Origin: an uncultured Peptoniphilaceae bacterium
GTDB taxonomy: Bacteria > Bacillota > Clostridia > Tissierellales > Peptoniphilaceae
Direction: 5' to 3'
Length of the DNA: 64,000 nucleotides
Assembly: GCA_943912255.1 (NCBI GenBank)
Contig: CALTTP010000002.1
Location: 62,001 to 126,000, forward strand
The position numbers and the translations under genes are program-made. Under the pieces are notes generated by a model that was given only the letters and a program-made list of their open reading frames with translations, was not told where the DNA came from and did no database searches. Below, in pieces: positions 16,750 through 24,465 of the stretch. The number at the start of each line of letters is the position of its first letter. Position 1 is the stretch's first letter.

Positions 16750-18066
16750 CTAAATTACATCTCCAGATAGAGAAAAAGAATTATGATCTTCAATTTTTAC
16801 ATTTACAAGTTTTCCAATTAAATCTTTGCTACCTTTAAAATGCACTAGTTTAAAGCCTCTAGTACGACCGGTTAAAATATCTTCGTTGTTCTTACTTGGT
16901 CCTTCAACTAGAACTTCTACAACTTTCCCTAACATTTGTTCATTATTTTCATAAAATATTTCATACATTTCTTCAATGAGTTTATCAAATCTCTTTTGAC
17001 TTACTTCTCTAGGAACTTGATCTTCCATAATGGCAGCTTTAGTTCCATCTCTCTTACTATATATAAAAGTAAATCCTTGATCATATCTAACTTCTCTAAT
17101 TACTTTTAAAGTCTCTTCAAAATCTTCTTCACTTTCTCCCGGAAAACCTACAATAATATCAGTTGATAAAGTAATATTTGGAATTCTTTTTTTCAGTTTT
17201 TTTACTAAATTCAAATACTCTTCTTGACTATATTTCCTATTCATCTTCTTTAAAATATTATCAGAGCCTGCTTGGAAAGGAAGATGTAAGTTTTCACAAA
17301 CTTTTTCACAATCTGCCATTGCCTCGATTAATTCATCAGATAGATCTTTAGGATGACTGGTCAAAAACCTTATACGCTCTATCCCTGAAATTTTATTTAC
17401 CTTCCGTAATAGTTCAGGAAAAGAACAAGGCTCTTCTAAGTTTTTTCCATAGGAATTAACATTTTGACCTAATAAAGTAACTTCTTTATATCCTTTTTTA
17501 GCCATTACTTCAATTTCTTTTATTATACTCTCAGGACTTCTACTAACTTCTCTACCTCTTGCATAGGGAACTATACAATAAGTGCAAAAATTATTACATC
17601 CTGTCATAATATTTACATAACCTATATAGGGATGGTCTCTATTTAAATTTGGAATTTCATCGATTAGGTCAGATTCAGAAGTATCAACTATCATTTTCCC
17701 AGTATTTAAATGTCTATCTATTAAATTTGGCAGCATAGAAATATTCTTAGTACCAAAGATTATATCCACATGTTGATACTTTTCTTTAATTACTTCTCTA
17801 GCATCTCCTGTTTGCATCATGCATCCACAAACAGCAATTATTAAATCAGGTTTTAAACTTTTTAATCTCTTCAAAGATCCTAATTGACCATATACTTTTA
17901 ATTCTGCATTTTCACGCACTAGACATGTATTGTATATAATAAAGTCAGATTCTTCCACATTTTCTGTTCTAGTATATCCCAAATTTTCCAGTATATATCT
18001 GATTCGCTCTGAATCATGTTCATTCATTTGACAACCATAAGTTATTATCGTGTATTTCTTTTCCAT
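16750..18066 (-). CDS. miaB: tRNA-2-methylthio-N6-dimethylallyladenosine synthase
   Basis: MiaB is a radical-SAM enzyme that methylthiolates i6A37 in tRNA. The 438-residue protein has the UPF0004 domain (TYGCQMNEHDSERI near residue 9, further Cys near 48 and 82), the radical-SAM cluster CNNFCTYC near 157 and a TRAM domain at the end (from about 370). It works on the product of MiaA, encoded three genes downstream. Start ATG with GAGGTAAT. Confidence 0.96.
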   Translation of the reverse strand: MEKKYTIITYGCQMNEHDSERIRYILENLGYTRTENVEESDFIIYNTCLVRENAELKVYGQLGSLKRLKSLKPDLIIAVCGCMMQTGDAREVIKEKYQHVDIIFGTKNISMLPNLIDRHLNTGKMIVDTSESDLIDEIPNLNRDHPYIGYVNIMTGCNNFCTYCIVPYARGREVSRSPESIIKEIEVMAKKGYKEVTLLGQNVNSYGKNLEEPCSFPELLRKVNKISGIERIRFLTSHPKDLSDELIEAMADCEKVCENLHLPFQAGSDNILKKMNRKYSQEEYLNLVKKLKKRIPNITLSTDIIVGFPGESEEDFEETLKVIREVRYDQGFTFIYSKRDGTKAAIMEDQVPREVSQKRFDKLIEEMYEIFYENNEQMLGKVVEVLVEGPSKNNEDILTGRTRGFKLVHFKGSKDLIGKLVNVKIEDHNSFSLSGDVI

Positions 18067-18075
18067 ATTACCTCA

Positions 18076-19302
18076 TTATTCTGTAATTATCTTTCTAATT
18101 AAGTCATATTTCTTTACAGGAAATTCCATTTTAGTCTTGAAAATTTCTTTAGCTTTCGGAACCACATTTACCACTTCATTATCAGAATTAATCATTTCAC
18201 ACATAGTAAATTCTTTAAAACCGTATTCTGGCCCAAATACTTCAAGTTTGTCACCAGAAAAGATTCTATTTCTTTGTTCAATTGTTGCAACCTGAGTATC
18301 CACATCATAATCAAGTACAATTCCAACAAAGTCATAATTTCTAATATAGGAACTACTAGTATATAATTGGTCATTTTCATCAGGCTTTTTAAAGAAAAAT
18401 CCAGTAGTAAAATCTCTATGACTTACTTTTTTAATTTCTGCTAATAATTCATCTGCTAACTCACTAGTATAATTACCGTTATTATAGGAATCTATAGCTA
18501 ATCTGTAACTTCTAACAACTGTAGCAACATAGTATAAAGTTTTAACTCTTCCTTCAAGTTTAAGACTATCTACTCCACTGTCCAGAAGTTCAGGAATATG
18601 CTTAATCATACATAGGTCTTTTGAATTATATATAAAAGTTCCCTTGTCTTCTTCTTCAATAGGAAAATACTCTCCAGGTCTCTTTTCTTCTACTAAATGA
18701 TATTTCCATCTACATGCTTGAGCACAATCTCCCCTATTAGCATCCCTACCAGTCATATAATTACTCAATAGACAACGACCAGAATATGAAATGCACATAG
18801 CGCCATGGACAAAGACTTCCAAATCTGTGTCAGGAACTTCTTTTTTTATTTTTTTAATTTCTTCGAGAGATAGTTCCCTTGCAAGTATAGTTCTCTTGAC
18901 TCCCATTTTTTCCCAGAATTTAACAGTTTCATAATTTGTTACAGATGCTTGAGTTGATAAATGAACTTCTATCTCCTTACTTACTGAGCGTACCAAAGAA
19001 TAGATTCCTGGATCAGAAACGATTAAAGCATCAACTTGTATATCTACCAAAAATCTAACATATTCTTCTAAACCTATTAGATCATCATTGTGGGGAATAA
19101 TATTCAAAGTTACATAAATCCTCTTATTGTATTTATGAACAAATTCTAGAGCTTCCTTTAACTCCTCATCTGTAAAATTCTTGGAAGCCTTCCTCATTCC
19201 AAAGGATTGACCAGCAAGATAGACTGCATCTGCACCGTAAATTATTGCATATTTTAATTTTTCTAAGTCCCCAGCTGGGGCTAATAATTCTATTTTTTTC
19301 AT
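18076..19302 (-). CDS. U32 family peptidase-like protein (tRNA hydroxylation, TrhP/YrrO type)
   Basis: The U32 family includes proteins needed for 5-hydroxyuridine formation at the tRNA wobble base (TrhP; YrrN/YrrO in Bacillus). The 408-residue protein has LLAPAGDLEKLK at its start, the family signature with FVHGAMCISYSGRCLLS near residue 164, and later conserved Cys in GDCAQACRWKY. The cysteines are typical of an iron-sulfur site. It begins the operon with miaB, which fits a tRNA-modification role. The start ATG has AAGGAG. Protease activity is not proven for this subgroup. Confidence 0.85.
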   Translation of the reverse strand: MKKIELLAPAGDLEKLKYAIIYGADAVYLAGQSFGMRKASKNFTDEELKEALEFVHKYNKRIYVTLNIIPHNDDLIGLEEYVRFLVDIQVDALIVSDPGIYSLVRSVSKEIEVHLSTQASVTNYETVKFWEKMGVKRTILARELSLEEIKKIKKEVPDTDLEVFVHGAMCISYSGRCLLSNYMTGRDANRGDCAQACRWKYHLVEEKRPGEYFPIEEEDKGTFIYNSKDLCMIKHIPELLDSGVDSLKLEGRVKTLYYVATVVRSYRLAIDSYNNGNYTSELADELLAEIKKVSHRDFTTGFFFKKPDENDQLYTSSSYIRNYDFVGIVLDYDVDTQVATIEQRNRIFSGDKLEVFGPEYGFKEFTMCEMINSDNEVVNVVPKAKEIFKTKMEFPVKKYDLIRKIITE

Positions 19303-19321
19303 TTTTACTCCTTATCAAAAT

Positions 19322-19345
19322 CAAGCACTCAAAAATGAGTGCTCG
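19322..19345 (-). terminator. Hairpin in the leader of the U32/miaB/mutSL operon
   Basis: On the minus strand GAGCACTCA pairs with TGAGTGCTT around TTTT, followed by GATTTTG. The ribosome-binding site of the U32 gene is about 10 bases further. It may end the upstream RNase J/methyltransferase transcript or act as an attenuator. The 106-base gap otherwise shows no clear promoter. Confidence 0.5.
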
Positions 19346-19408
19346 ACTAATATGAACTATCAACATTATCCTTAAACTACCATAAATTTCCCAGTAAAAA
19401 CAGAATCT

Positions 19409-20050
19409 CTAGATTTTATAGGATATTGAAACTCCATCATCAATTGGAATAATTGAGGTCTCAAATTCCTCCAAATTGGTAATATACTTTAAAAACGAAT
19501 TTAACCTTCGCACAATAGTCATCTTTTTATGCCTTGTAGTTAAAGCTTCTTCATCACATACAAGACCTTTAAAAAGTACATTATCACATAAAATGATTCC
19601 ATTCTTATTTATTAATTTCTCTGAAGCTTTAAAATACTTTAGATACTGTCCTTTTGCCGCATCAATGAAAATAAAATCAAATTCATCCTTATTTTCAGTT
19701 AAATAATCTAAAGCATCAGATTCCACTACAGTAATACTATCTTCTAAACCAAAAGTTTTAATATTTTTCTTTGCCAAATTAACCATTTTAGGATCTTTTT
19801 CAACAGTTACTATGGTTGAATTTCTATTGGCTTTATTCATAATAATTGAAGAATAACCAATAGCTGTTCCCAACTCTAAAACCCTCGCAGGTTTTTTTAA
19901 ACGTATTATCATCTGAATAAACCTAGCTACCTCAGGCTCAATTATAGGAACATGATTTTCTCTAGCATATTTTTCCAATTGAAATAGAGATTCATCTTCA
20001 AATTTGGATAAATTCCTTATATAATCCTGAATTTCATAATTAACTATCAT
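19409..20050 (-). CDS. SAM-dependent O-methyltransferase (YrrM/TrmR type)
   Basis: A class I methyltransferase of the caffeoyl-CoA O-methyltransferase family. Visible are VLELGTAIGYSSI (SAM-binding glycine motif) near residue 62, TVEKDPKMV near 85 and FDFIFIDAAKGQY (metal/substrate loop) near 127. The Bacillus member YrrM (TrmR) methylates 5-hydroxyuridine in tRNA, which fits the next gene being a U32 tRNA-hydroxylation protein. ATG 20050 is favoured because it follows the YlbF stop codon directly; no strong ribosome site is seen, so coupling is likely. An in-frame TTG at 20083 is the alternative. Confidence 0.85.
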   Translation of the reverse strand: MIVNYEIQDYIRNLSKFEDESLFQLEKYARENHVPIIEPEVARFIQMIIRLKKPARVLELGTAIGYSSIIMNKANRNSTIVTVEKDPKMVNLAKKNIKTFGLEDSITVVESDALDYLTENKDEFDFIFIDAAKGQYLKYFKASEKLINKNGIILCDNVLFKGLVCDEEALTTRHKKMTIVRRLNSFLKYITNLEEFETSIIPIDDGVSISYKI

Positions 20051-20051
20051 T

Positions 20052-20375
20052 TTAAAGTTTAATTTCTTTTTCAATGCTATCAAAAACTTCTTGTAGAAGC
20101 ATGGAAAAATTGCCCTCTGCTAATAGAAATTTTCCAATGTCTGGGTTTAAAGCCAGTACATTTTGAAGATTAGTTAAATTCTTAAAATCCTCATCTGTAG
20201 CCTTTCCTTCTTGTTTTTTTATTTCATAGTCTAACACTTTTTTCCTAAAATCATCAATCATATCTTTGTTTTTTTCATCTTTATAAACTGAATTATACAA
20301 TTTTTTATATTCTATAAATTTAGGATCTCTTGCTAATTCCTTACCAATTTCACTTGCTTTTGAAACTAAATCCAT
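20052..20375 (-). CDS. YlbF/YmcA family regulator
   Basis: A 107-residue all-helical protein of the YlbF/YmcA family (Com_YlbF). In Bacillus, YlbF, YmcA and YaaT form a complex that assists RNase Y-dependent mRNA processing. The sequence reads SKASEIGKELARDPKFIEYK at the start and has a long charged helix. ATG 20375 is chosen because AAGGAGT lies six bases upstream; the seven-residue extension from 20396 has no such site. The gene lies between RNase J and the methyltransferase, so RNA-decay genes are grouped here too. Confidence 0.8.
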   Translation of the reverse strand: MDLVSKASEIGKELARDPKFIEYKKLYNSVYKDEKNKDMIDDFRKKVLDYEIKKQEGKATDEDFKNLTNLQNVLALNPDIGKFLLAEGNFSMLLQEVFDSIEKEIKL

Positions 20376-20385
20376 TTTATACTCC

Positions 20386-22083
20386 TTACACTTCAATGAT
20401 TACAGGTAATATCATTGGTCTTCTCTTTATTTGACTAAATACAAATTTTTTAAGATCTTCTCTTACTGAATGTTTAATACTACCCCAATCTTTTATATTA
20501 TTATTTTCACATTCCCTCAAGGAATCTTCAACTACATGTTTAGCATCATCCATTAGGCTCATACTTTCTTTAACATAAACAAATCCCCTGGATATAATAT
20601 CCGGATCTGATAATATTTCATTTGTGTCCTTATTTACGGTTATTACAACTACTATAAGTCCATCTTCAGAAAGATGTTTTCTGTCCCTAAGAACAACATT
20701 GCCTACATCGCCAACGCCTAAACCGTCTACCAGAATATTTCCAGCAAAATCAGTATCTAAATGCCTTGCGCCTTTTTTTGTGAATTCAAAAGTATTTCCA
20801 TTTCTTCCAATAAAAATATTTTCACTATTCATACCTAAAGATTCAGCTAGTTCTGCATGCATCTTAAGGTGACGATATTCTCCATGGGCAGGAATAAAAT
20901 ATTTAGGCTTTAATAAAACATGCATCAACTTTAACTCTTCTTGACAAGCATGGCCTGAAACGTGAACATCAGCTAAAGCATCATATATAATATCTGCTCC
21001 TATCTCTGTAAGCTTATTAATTACTTGAGAAACTGTCTTTTCATTCCCAGGTATAGGTGTGGCAGATATAATTACAGTATCCGTAGGAACAAGTTTAACC
21101 ATTCTATGTTCCCCAAAAGCCATTCTAGTCAAGGCACTCATAGGCTCTCCTTGAGAACCTGTAGTAAGTAGAACAACTTTATTTCCGTCATATTTCTTAA
21201 TATCCCTTAATTCAATTAGAGTGTCATCTCGTACATCTAAATAATTTAATTCCTTAGCTACAGAAATTATATTTATCATAGAACGACCAGAAAGGGCTAC
21301 TTTCTTATTATAATGTTGAGCTGCATAAATAACTTGTTGAATTCTATGAAGATTTGATGCAAAAGTTGCTACAATAATTCGTGACTTAGCTTTTCCAAAT
21401 AGGTCTATAAAAGTTTGGCCTACAGATCTTTCACTTAAGGTGTATCCCTTTCTGCCTACATTTGTACTATCTGCAACTAAAGCTAAGACTCCTTTTCTTC
21501 CAATCTCAGCTATTCTAGTTAAATCTATTCTATCCCCATCAATAGGAGTATAGTCAATTTTAAAATCTCCTGTAAAGAATACCACTCCAATAGGTGTAGT
21601 TATGGACAGACATACTGCATCAGGTATACTATGACTTGCTTGCACATATTCAATTTGAAAACAACCCAATTTTATGGTTTGTCCTTTTTCTACAATATGA
21701 AGGCTGTTTAAGTTTAAATTATGTTCATTAATTTTATTCTTTATTAAGCCAACGGTCAAGTTAGTAGCATATACATCTATATCCAGTTTCTTTAAAACAT
21801 AGGGAATCGCTCCAATATGATCTTCATGTCCGTGAGTTACAACAATACCTCTAACCTTATGAGAATTCTTCTCTAAATAGTCAATATCTGGAATAACCAA
21901 GTCTATTCCAGGCATATTATCATCGGGAAAAGTTAGACCAGCATCTACTATAATAATATCATTACCATATTCGACTACTGTCATATTCTTTCCTATTTCT
22001 GAAATACCACCTAATGGTATTATTTTTAATTTTCCGTTTTTATAATTATTCTTTCTATAATGTCTTTCCTTCTTATTAGGCAT
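20386..22083 (-). CDS. rnj: Ribonuclease J
   Basis: RNase J is a beta-CASP metallo-beta-lactamase ribonuclease with 5'-3' exo- and endonuclease activity. The 565-residue protein has HGHEDHIGAIPY near residue 80, GDFKIDYTP near 170, DSTNVGRKG near 200, ATFASNLHRIQQ near 240 and a late VSGHACQEEL near 375. The C-terminal domain is the usual size. The start has GGAGAAAT. With rny also in the window, the cell has the two-nuclease mRNA-decay system typical of Firmicutes. Whether a second RNase J exists cannot be seen. Confidence 0.95.
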   Translation of the reverse strand: MPNKKERHYRKNNYKNGKLKIIPLGGISEIGKNMTVVEYGNDIIIVDAGLTFPDDNMPGIDLVIPDIDYLEKNSHKVRGIVVTHGHEDHIGAIPYVLKKLDIDVYATNLTVGLIKNKINEHNLNLNSLHIVEKGQTIKLGCFQIEYVQASHSIPDAVCLSITTPIGVVFFTGDFKIDYTPIDGDRIDLTRIAEIGRKGVLALVADSTNVGRKGYTLSERSVGQTFIDLFGKAKSRIIVATFASNLHRIQQVIYAAQHYNKKVALSGRSMINIISVAKELNYLDVRDDTLIELRDIKKYDGNKVVLLTTGSQGEPMSALTRMAFGEHRMVKLVPTDTVIISATPIPGNEKTVSQVINKLTEIGADIIYDALADVHVSGHACQEELKLMHVLLKPKYFIPAHGEYRHLKMHAELAESLGMNSENIFIGRNGNTFEFTKKGARHLDTDFAGNILVDGLGVGDVGNVVLRDRKHLSEDGLIVVVITVNKDTNEILSDPDIISRGFVYVKESMSLMDDAKHVVEDSLRECENNNIKDWGSIKHSVREDLKKFVFSQIKRRPMILPVIIEV

Positions 22084-22533
22084 CTATTTCTCCTTCTTTA
22101 TTTTTTTCTCCTTACATTCAGAGCAGACACCAAAGAATTTTAGAACATAATTAGAAACATCAAATCCGTAATTTTTTTTGATATTTTCTTCTATATCATT
22201 TGTTAGGTCATAGCTTACTTCAACTACCTTATTACAATCATTACATATTAAATGATGATGTTGATGTTCTCCATCATTTGACAATTCATATCTATATCTA
22301 TTATCGTCAAAATTCAATTTTGATACTAAATCCAATTCTTCAAAAAGTAATAAAGTTCTATAAACTGTTGCTATTCCAATATCTTTATCTTTTTTATTTA
22401 CAATCAAATGCAACTCTTCCGGACTTAAGTGATCTTTATCGTTTTCTAGCAAAGCAGTATAGATCAATTCTCTTTGCTTTGTAATCTTGTATCCATGATT
22501 TTGGAGTATAGTTTTAAATTTATCTAAATCCAT
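22084..22533 (-). CDS. Fur-family metal/peroxide-responsive repressor
   Basis: A 149-residue Fur-family regulator: N-terminal winged helix with GYKITKQRELI and IGIATVYRTL, then the metal-sensing region HQHHHLICNDCNKVVEV and a C-terminal CSECKEKK. The two CxxC pairs form the structural zinc site. Fur, Zur and PerR cannot be told apart safely. The regulatory His cluster is present, but no distinguishing residue was decisive. It has AGGAGGGG before its ATG and ends directly at the RNase J start. Confidence 0.9.
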   Translation of the reverse strand: MDLDKFKTILQNHGYKITKQRELIYTALLENDKDHLSPEELHLIVNKKDKDIGIATVYRTLLLFEELDLVSKLNFDDNRYRYELSNDGEHQHHHLICNDCNKVVEVSYDLTNDIEENIKKNYGFDVSNYVLKFFGVCSECKEKKIKKEK

Positions 22534-22552
22534 TGTTATCCCCTCCTTTTAT

Positions 22553-22795
22553 CTAATTTTTTTCTTTTAATTCTAAATATATATCCACAATTTCGTCAAG
22601 TTCTCTATGATTATCTATACCTTCAAAAATAAGTTCTCCCTTATCATTTTTATGAGTTTTGTAGATATACAATAAGTCATCTTCCTTATCGATAGACTTT
22701 AATACCACATAATCCTCATCTTCGATTCCAAAACTATCTTGAAGATAATATTCTTCTATTTCATTGTCTTCGTTATATAATTCTATAATCTCCAT
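22553..22795 (-). CDS. DUF1292 protein (YrzB type)
   Basis: An 80-residue acidic protein of the DUF1292 family, function unknown. It is nearly always beside ireB and ruvX after alaS in Firmicutes, as here. The pattern is a beta-rich core with YYLQDSFGIEDEDYVVLK. Start ATG with GGAGAAAT. Confidence 0.88.
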   Translation of the reverse strand: MEIIELYNEDNEIEEYYLQDSFGIEDEDYVVLKSIDKEDDLLYIYKTHKNDKGELIFEGIDNHRELDEIVDIYLELKEKN

Positions 22796-22804
22796 AATTT
22801 CTCC

Positions 22805-23218
22805 TTATTTCCTCATATCTAAATATGATTGAAGTATATAGGTAGATGCAACTTTATCTATTACTTTTTTCCTATTTTTTCTACTGACATTCCCTTCAAT
22901 TAAAATCCGTTCCGCTGAAACAGTAGTTAGTCTTTCGTCTTGTAATATTATTTCATTGTTTACTTCTTTTTTCAAACGATTAACAAAGTCTAAAACTTTT
23001 TTCCCTTGTGGACCAATGGAATTATTCATGTTTTTAGGGAGCCCTATAATGATTTTTGAAACTTCTTTTTCCTTTATAATTTTTTTCAATTCGTCTAAAT
23101 CCTTTTTTATTCCCACTCTGAAAATTGTAGTATATCCTTGAGCAGTTAAGAAAAAAGGATCGCTTATAGCCACTCCTATTGTTTTGTCACCAACGTCTAA
23201 ACCCATAAATCTTTCCAT
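22805..23218 (-). CDS. ruvX: RuvX / YqgF pre-16S rRNA nuclease, Holliday-junction resolvase-like
   Basis: An RNase H-fold nuclease of 137 residues (YqgF). Family members mature the 16S rRNA 5' end, and some resolve Holliday junctions. The motifs are GLDVGDKTIGVAISDP at residues 6-21 (first acidic ligand), IIGLPKNMNNSIG near 57, DERLTT near 97 and a final DKVAST near 122. All acidic catalytic residues are present. The gene is in the alaS-ireB-ruvX-DUF1292 order, here with an aldo/keto reductase inserted. Confidence 0.93.
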   Translation of the reverse strand: MERFMGLDVGDKTIGVAISDPFFLTAQGYTTIFRVGIKKDLDELKKIIKEKEVSKIIIGLPKNMNNSIGPQGKKVLDFVNRLKKEVNNEIILQDERLTTVSAERILIEGNVSRKNRKKVIDKVASTYILQSYLDMRK

Positions 23219-23229
23219 TAAATCACCTA

Positions 23230-24180
23230 TTATATAACTTTAATATAAAAATCTTCACATACAGTTGCGCAATATCCACAAAGAACACATTTTTCTCTAT
23301 TTACTTTAGCCTTTCCATTTTGTATTGATAAGGCCTTTTGGTCACATCTTCTTACACATTTTCCACATCCGATACAATAATCCTCGATAATAAGTTTTCT
23401 CTTTCTATAAGACAATTTTTCTAATTGATCCTTAGGATTATTATTATTTATAATCAATTCCACATTGCAATCTATTTCTTCTTCTGATTGTACACCTATG
23501 GCAATTGAATCTACCAAATTTAAATTCTGAACGAATTGGATGGATTCACCTACTTCTGAAATTAGATGTCCTCCTCCTAAAGGTTTCATACTATAAATTC
23601 CCTTATTCAAAGACTTAGAAATTTTTAAATTCTCAATCATATCTTCAACATTTCCATCGGGAATTCCCAAGCCATTCTTATTCAAAATAGGATGTAAAAT
23701 TTCTATTTCAGGATATTTGTTTGCCCCAATTATCCCTGTAATTCTATGAGTAGATAGACCTACTGCTCTTATATACCCTTTTTCCTTAGCTTGAATTAAA
23801 TATTCCAAAGCTTCATAATGTCCCTTTATAGTAAGTTCAGATTCCTGTTCATGCAGTAAAAAAACATCTATATAATCTGCATTCAAGCTTCTTAGGGCCC
23901 CTTCCAACGCTTCTCTTGCCAATTCTCTATTCCAAGCATAGGTTTTAGTAGCTACAACATAATCCGACCTAGGAACATCTTGAAAGCCCTTTTTTAGATA
24001 TTCATAATTATTATAAAGTTGAGCAGTATCTATAAAGTTTACACCTTTATCAAAGGCATATCTAATTAGATATGCCCCTCTTTCTACAGGTAAATTACTT
24101 TGAAAAGGTGTTATTGTTAAACTTCCGAAACACATTGGAGAAACTTTAATATCTGTGCTTCCTAAATTTACTAATTTCAT
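23230..24180 (-). CDS. Aldo/keto reductase with two 4Fe-4S motifs
   Basis: A 316-residue protein with an aldo/keto reductase barrel (GSTDIKVSPMCFGS start, FIDTAQLYNNY near residue 50, LLHEQES near 108) fused to a ferredoxin-like tail with CIGCGKCVRRC and CVLCGYCATVC. Such reductases are common in clostridia. The electron carrier and substrate are unknown. It sits inside the alaS operon between ireB and ruvX, two bases after ireB. No strong ribosome site was seen, so coupling is likely. Confidence 0.88.
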   Translation of the reverse strand: MKLVNLGSTDIKVSPMCFGSLTITPFQSNLPVERGAYLIRYAFDKGVNFIDTAQLYNNYEYLKKGFQDVPRSDYVVATKTYAWNRELAREALEGALRSLNADYIDVFLLHEQESELTIKGHYEALEYLIQAKEKGYIRAVGLSTHRITGIIGANKYPEIEILHPILNKNGLGIPDGNVEDMIENLKISKSLNKGIYSMKPLGGGHLISEVGESIQFVQNLNLVDSIAIGVQSEEEIDCNVELIINNNNPKDQLEKLSYRKRKLIIEDYCIGCGKCVRRCDQKALSIQNGKAKVNREKCVLCGYCATVCEDFYIKVI

Positions 24181-24181
24181 A

Positions 24182-24445
24182 TTACATTAAATCTTTTAAA
24201 TAAGTCTTAAGAAGCTCTTCTAGTAAGTCATCTCTATCTACTTGACGGATTATATTACGAGCATTTCCATGAGAAGTTATATAAGTAGGATCATCAGATA
24301 AAATATAACCAATTATTTGATTAACCGGATTGTATCCTTTTTCATCTAATAACTTATATACAGTTGTTAAAATGTTCTCAATAGATTTTTCCGACTCTTT
24401 TTGTGGTTCAAACATCATTGTTTCGTTAATATGATCTTTATTCAT
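24182..24445 (-). CDS. ireB: IreB family regulatory phosphoprotein (UPF0297)
   Basis: IreB is a small substrate of the PASTA kinase IreK/PrkC in Firmicutes. The 87-residue protein has the family pattern EKSIENILTTVYKLLDEKGY and NPVNQIIGYILSDDPTYIT, ending in LEELLKTYL. It directly follows alaS with AGGAGG before its ATG. The partner kinase is not in this window. Confidence 0.93.
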   Translation of the reverse strand: MNKDHINETMMFEPQKESEKSIENILTTVYKLLDEKGYNPVNQIIGYILSDDPTYITSHGNARNIIRQVDRDDLLEELLKTYLKDLM

Positions 24446-24465
24446 TTAAATCCTCCTTATTTTAA

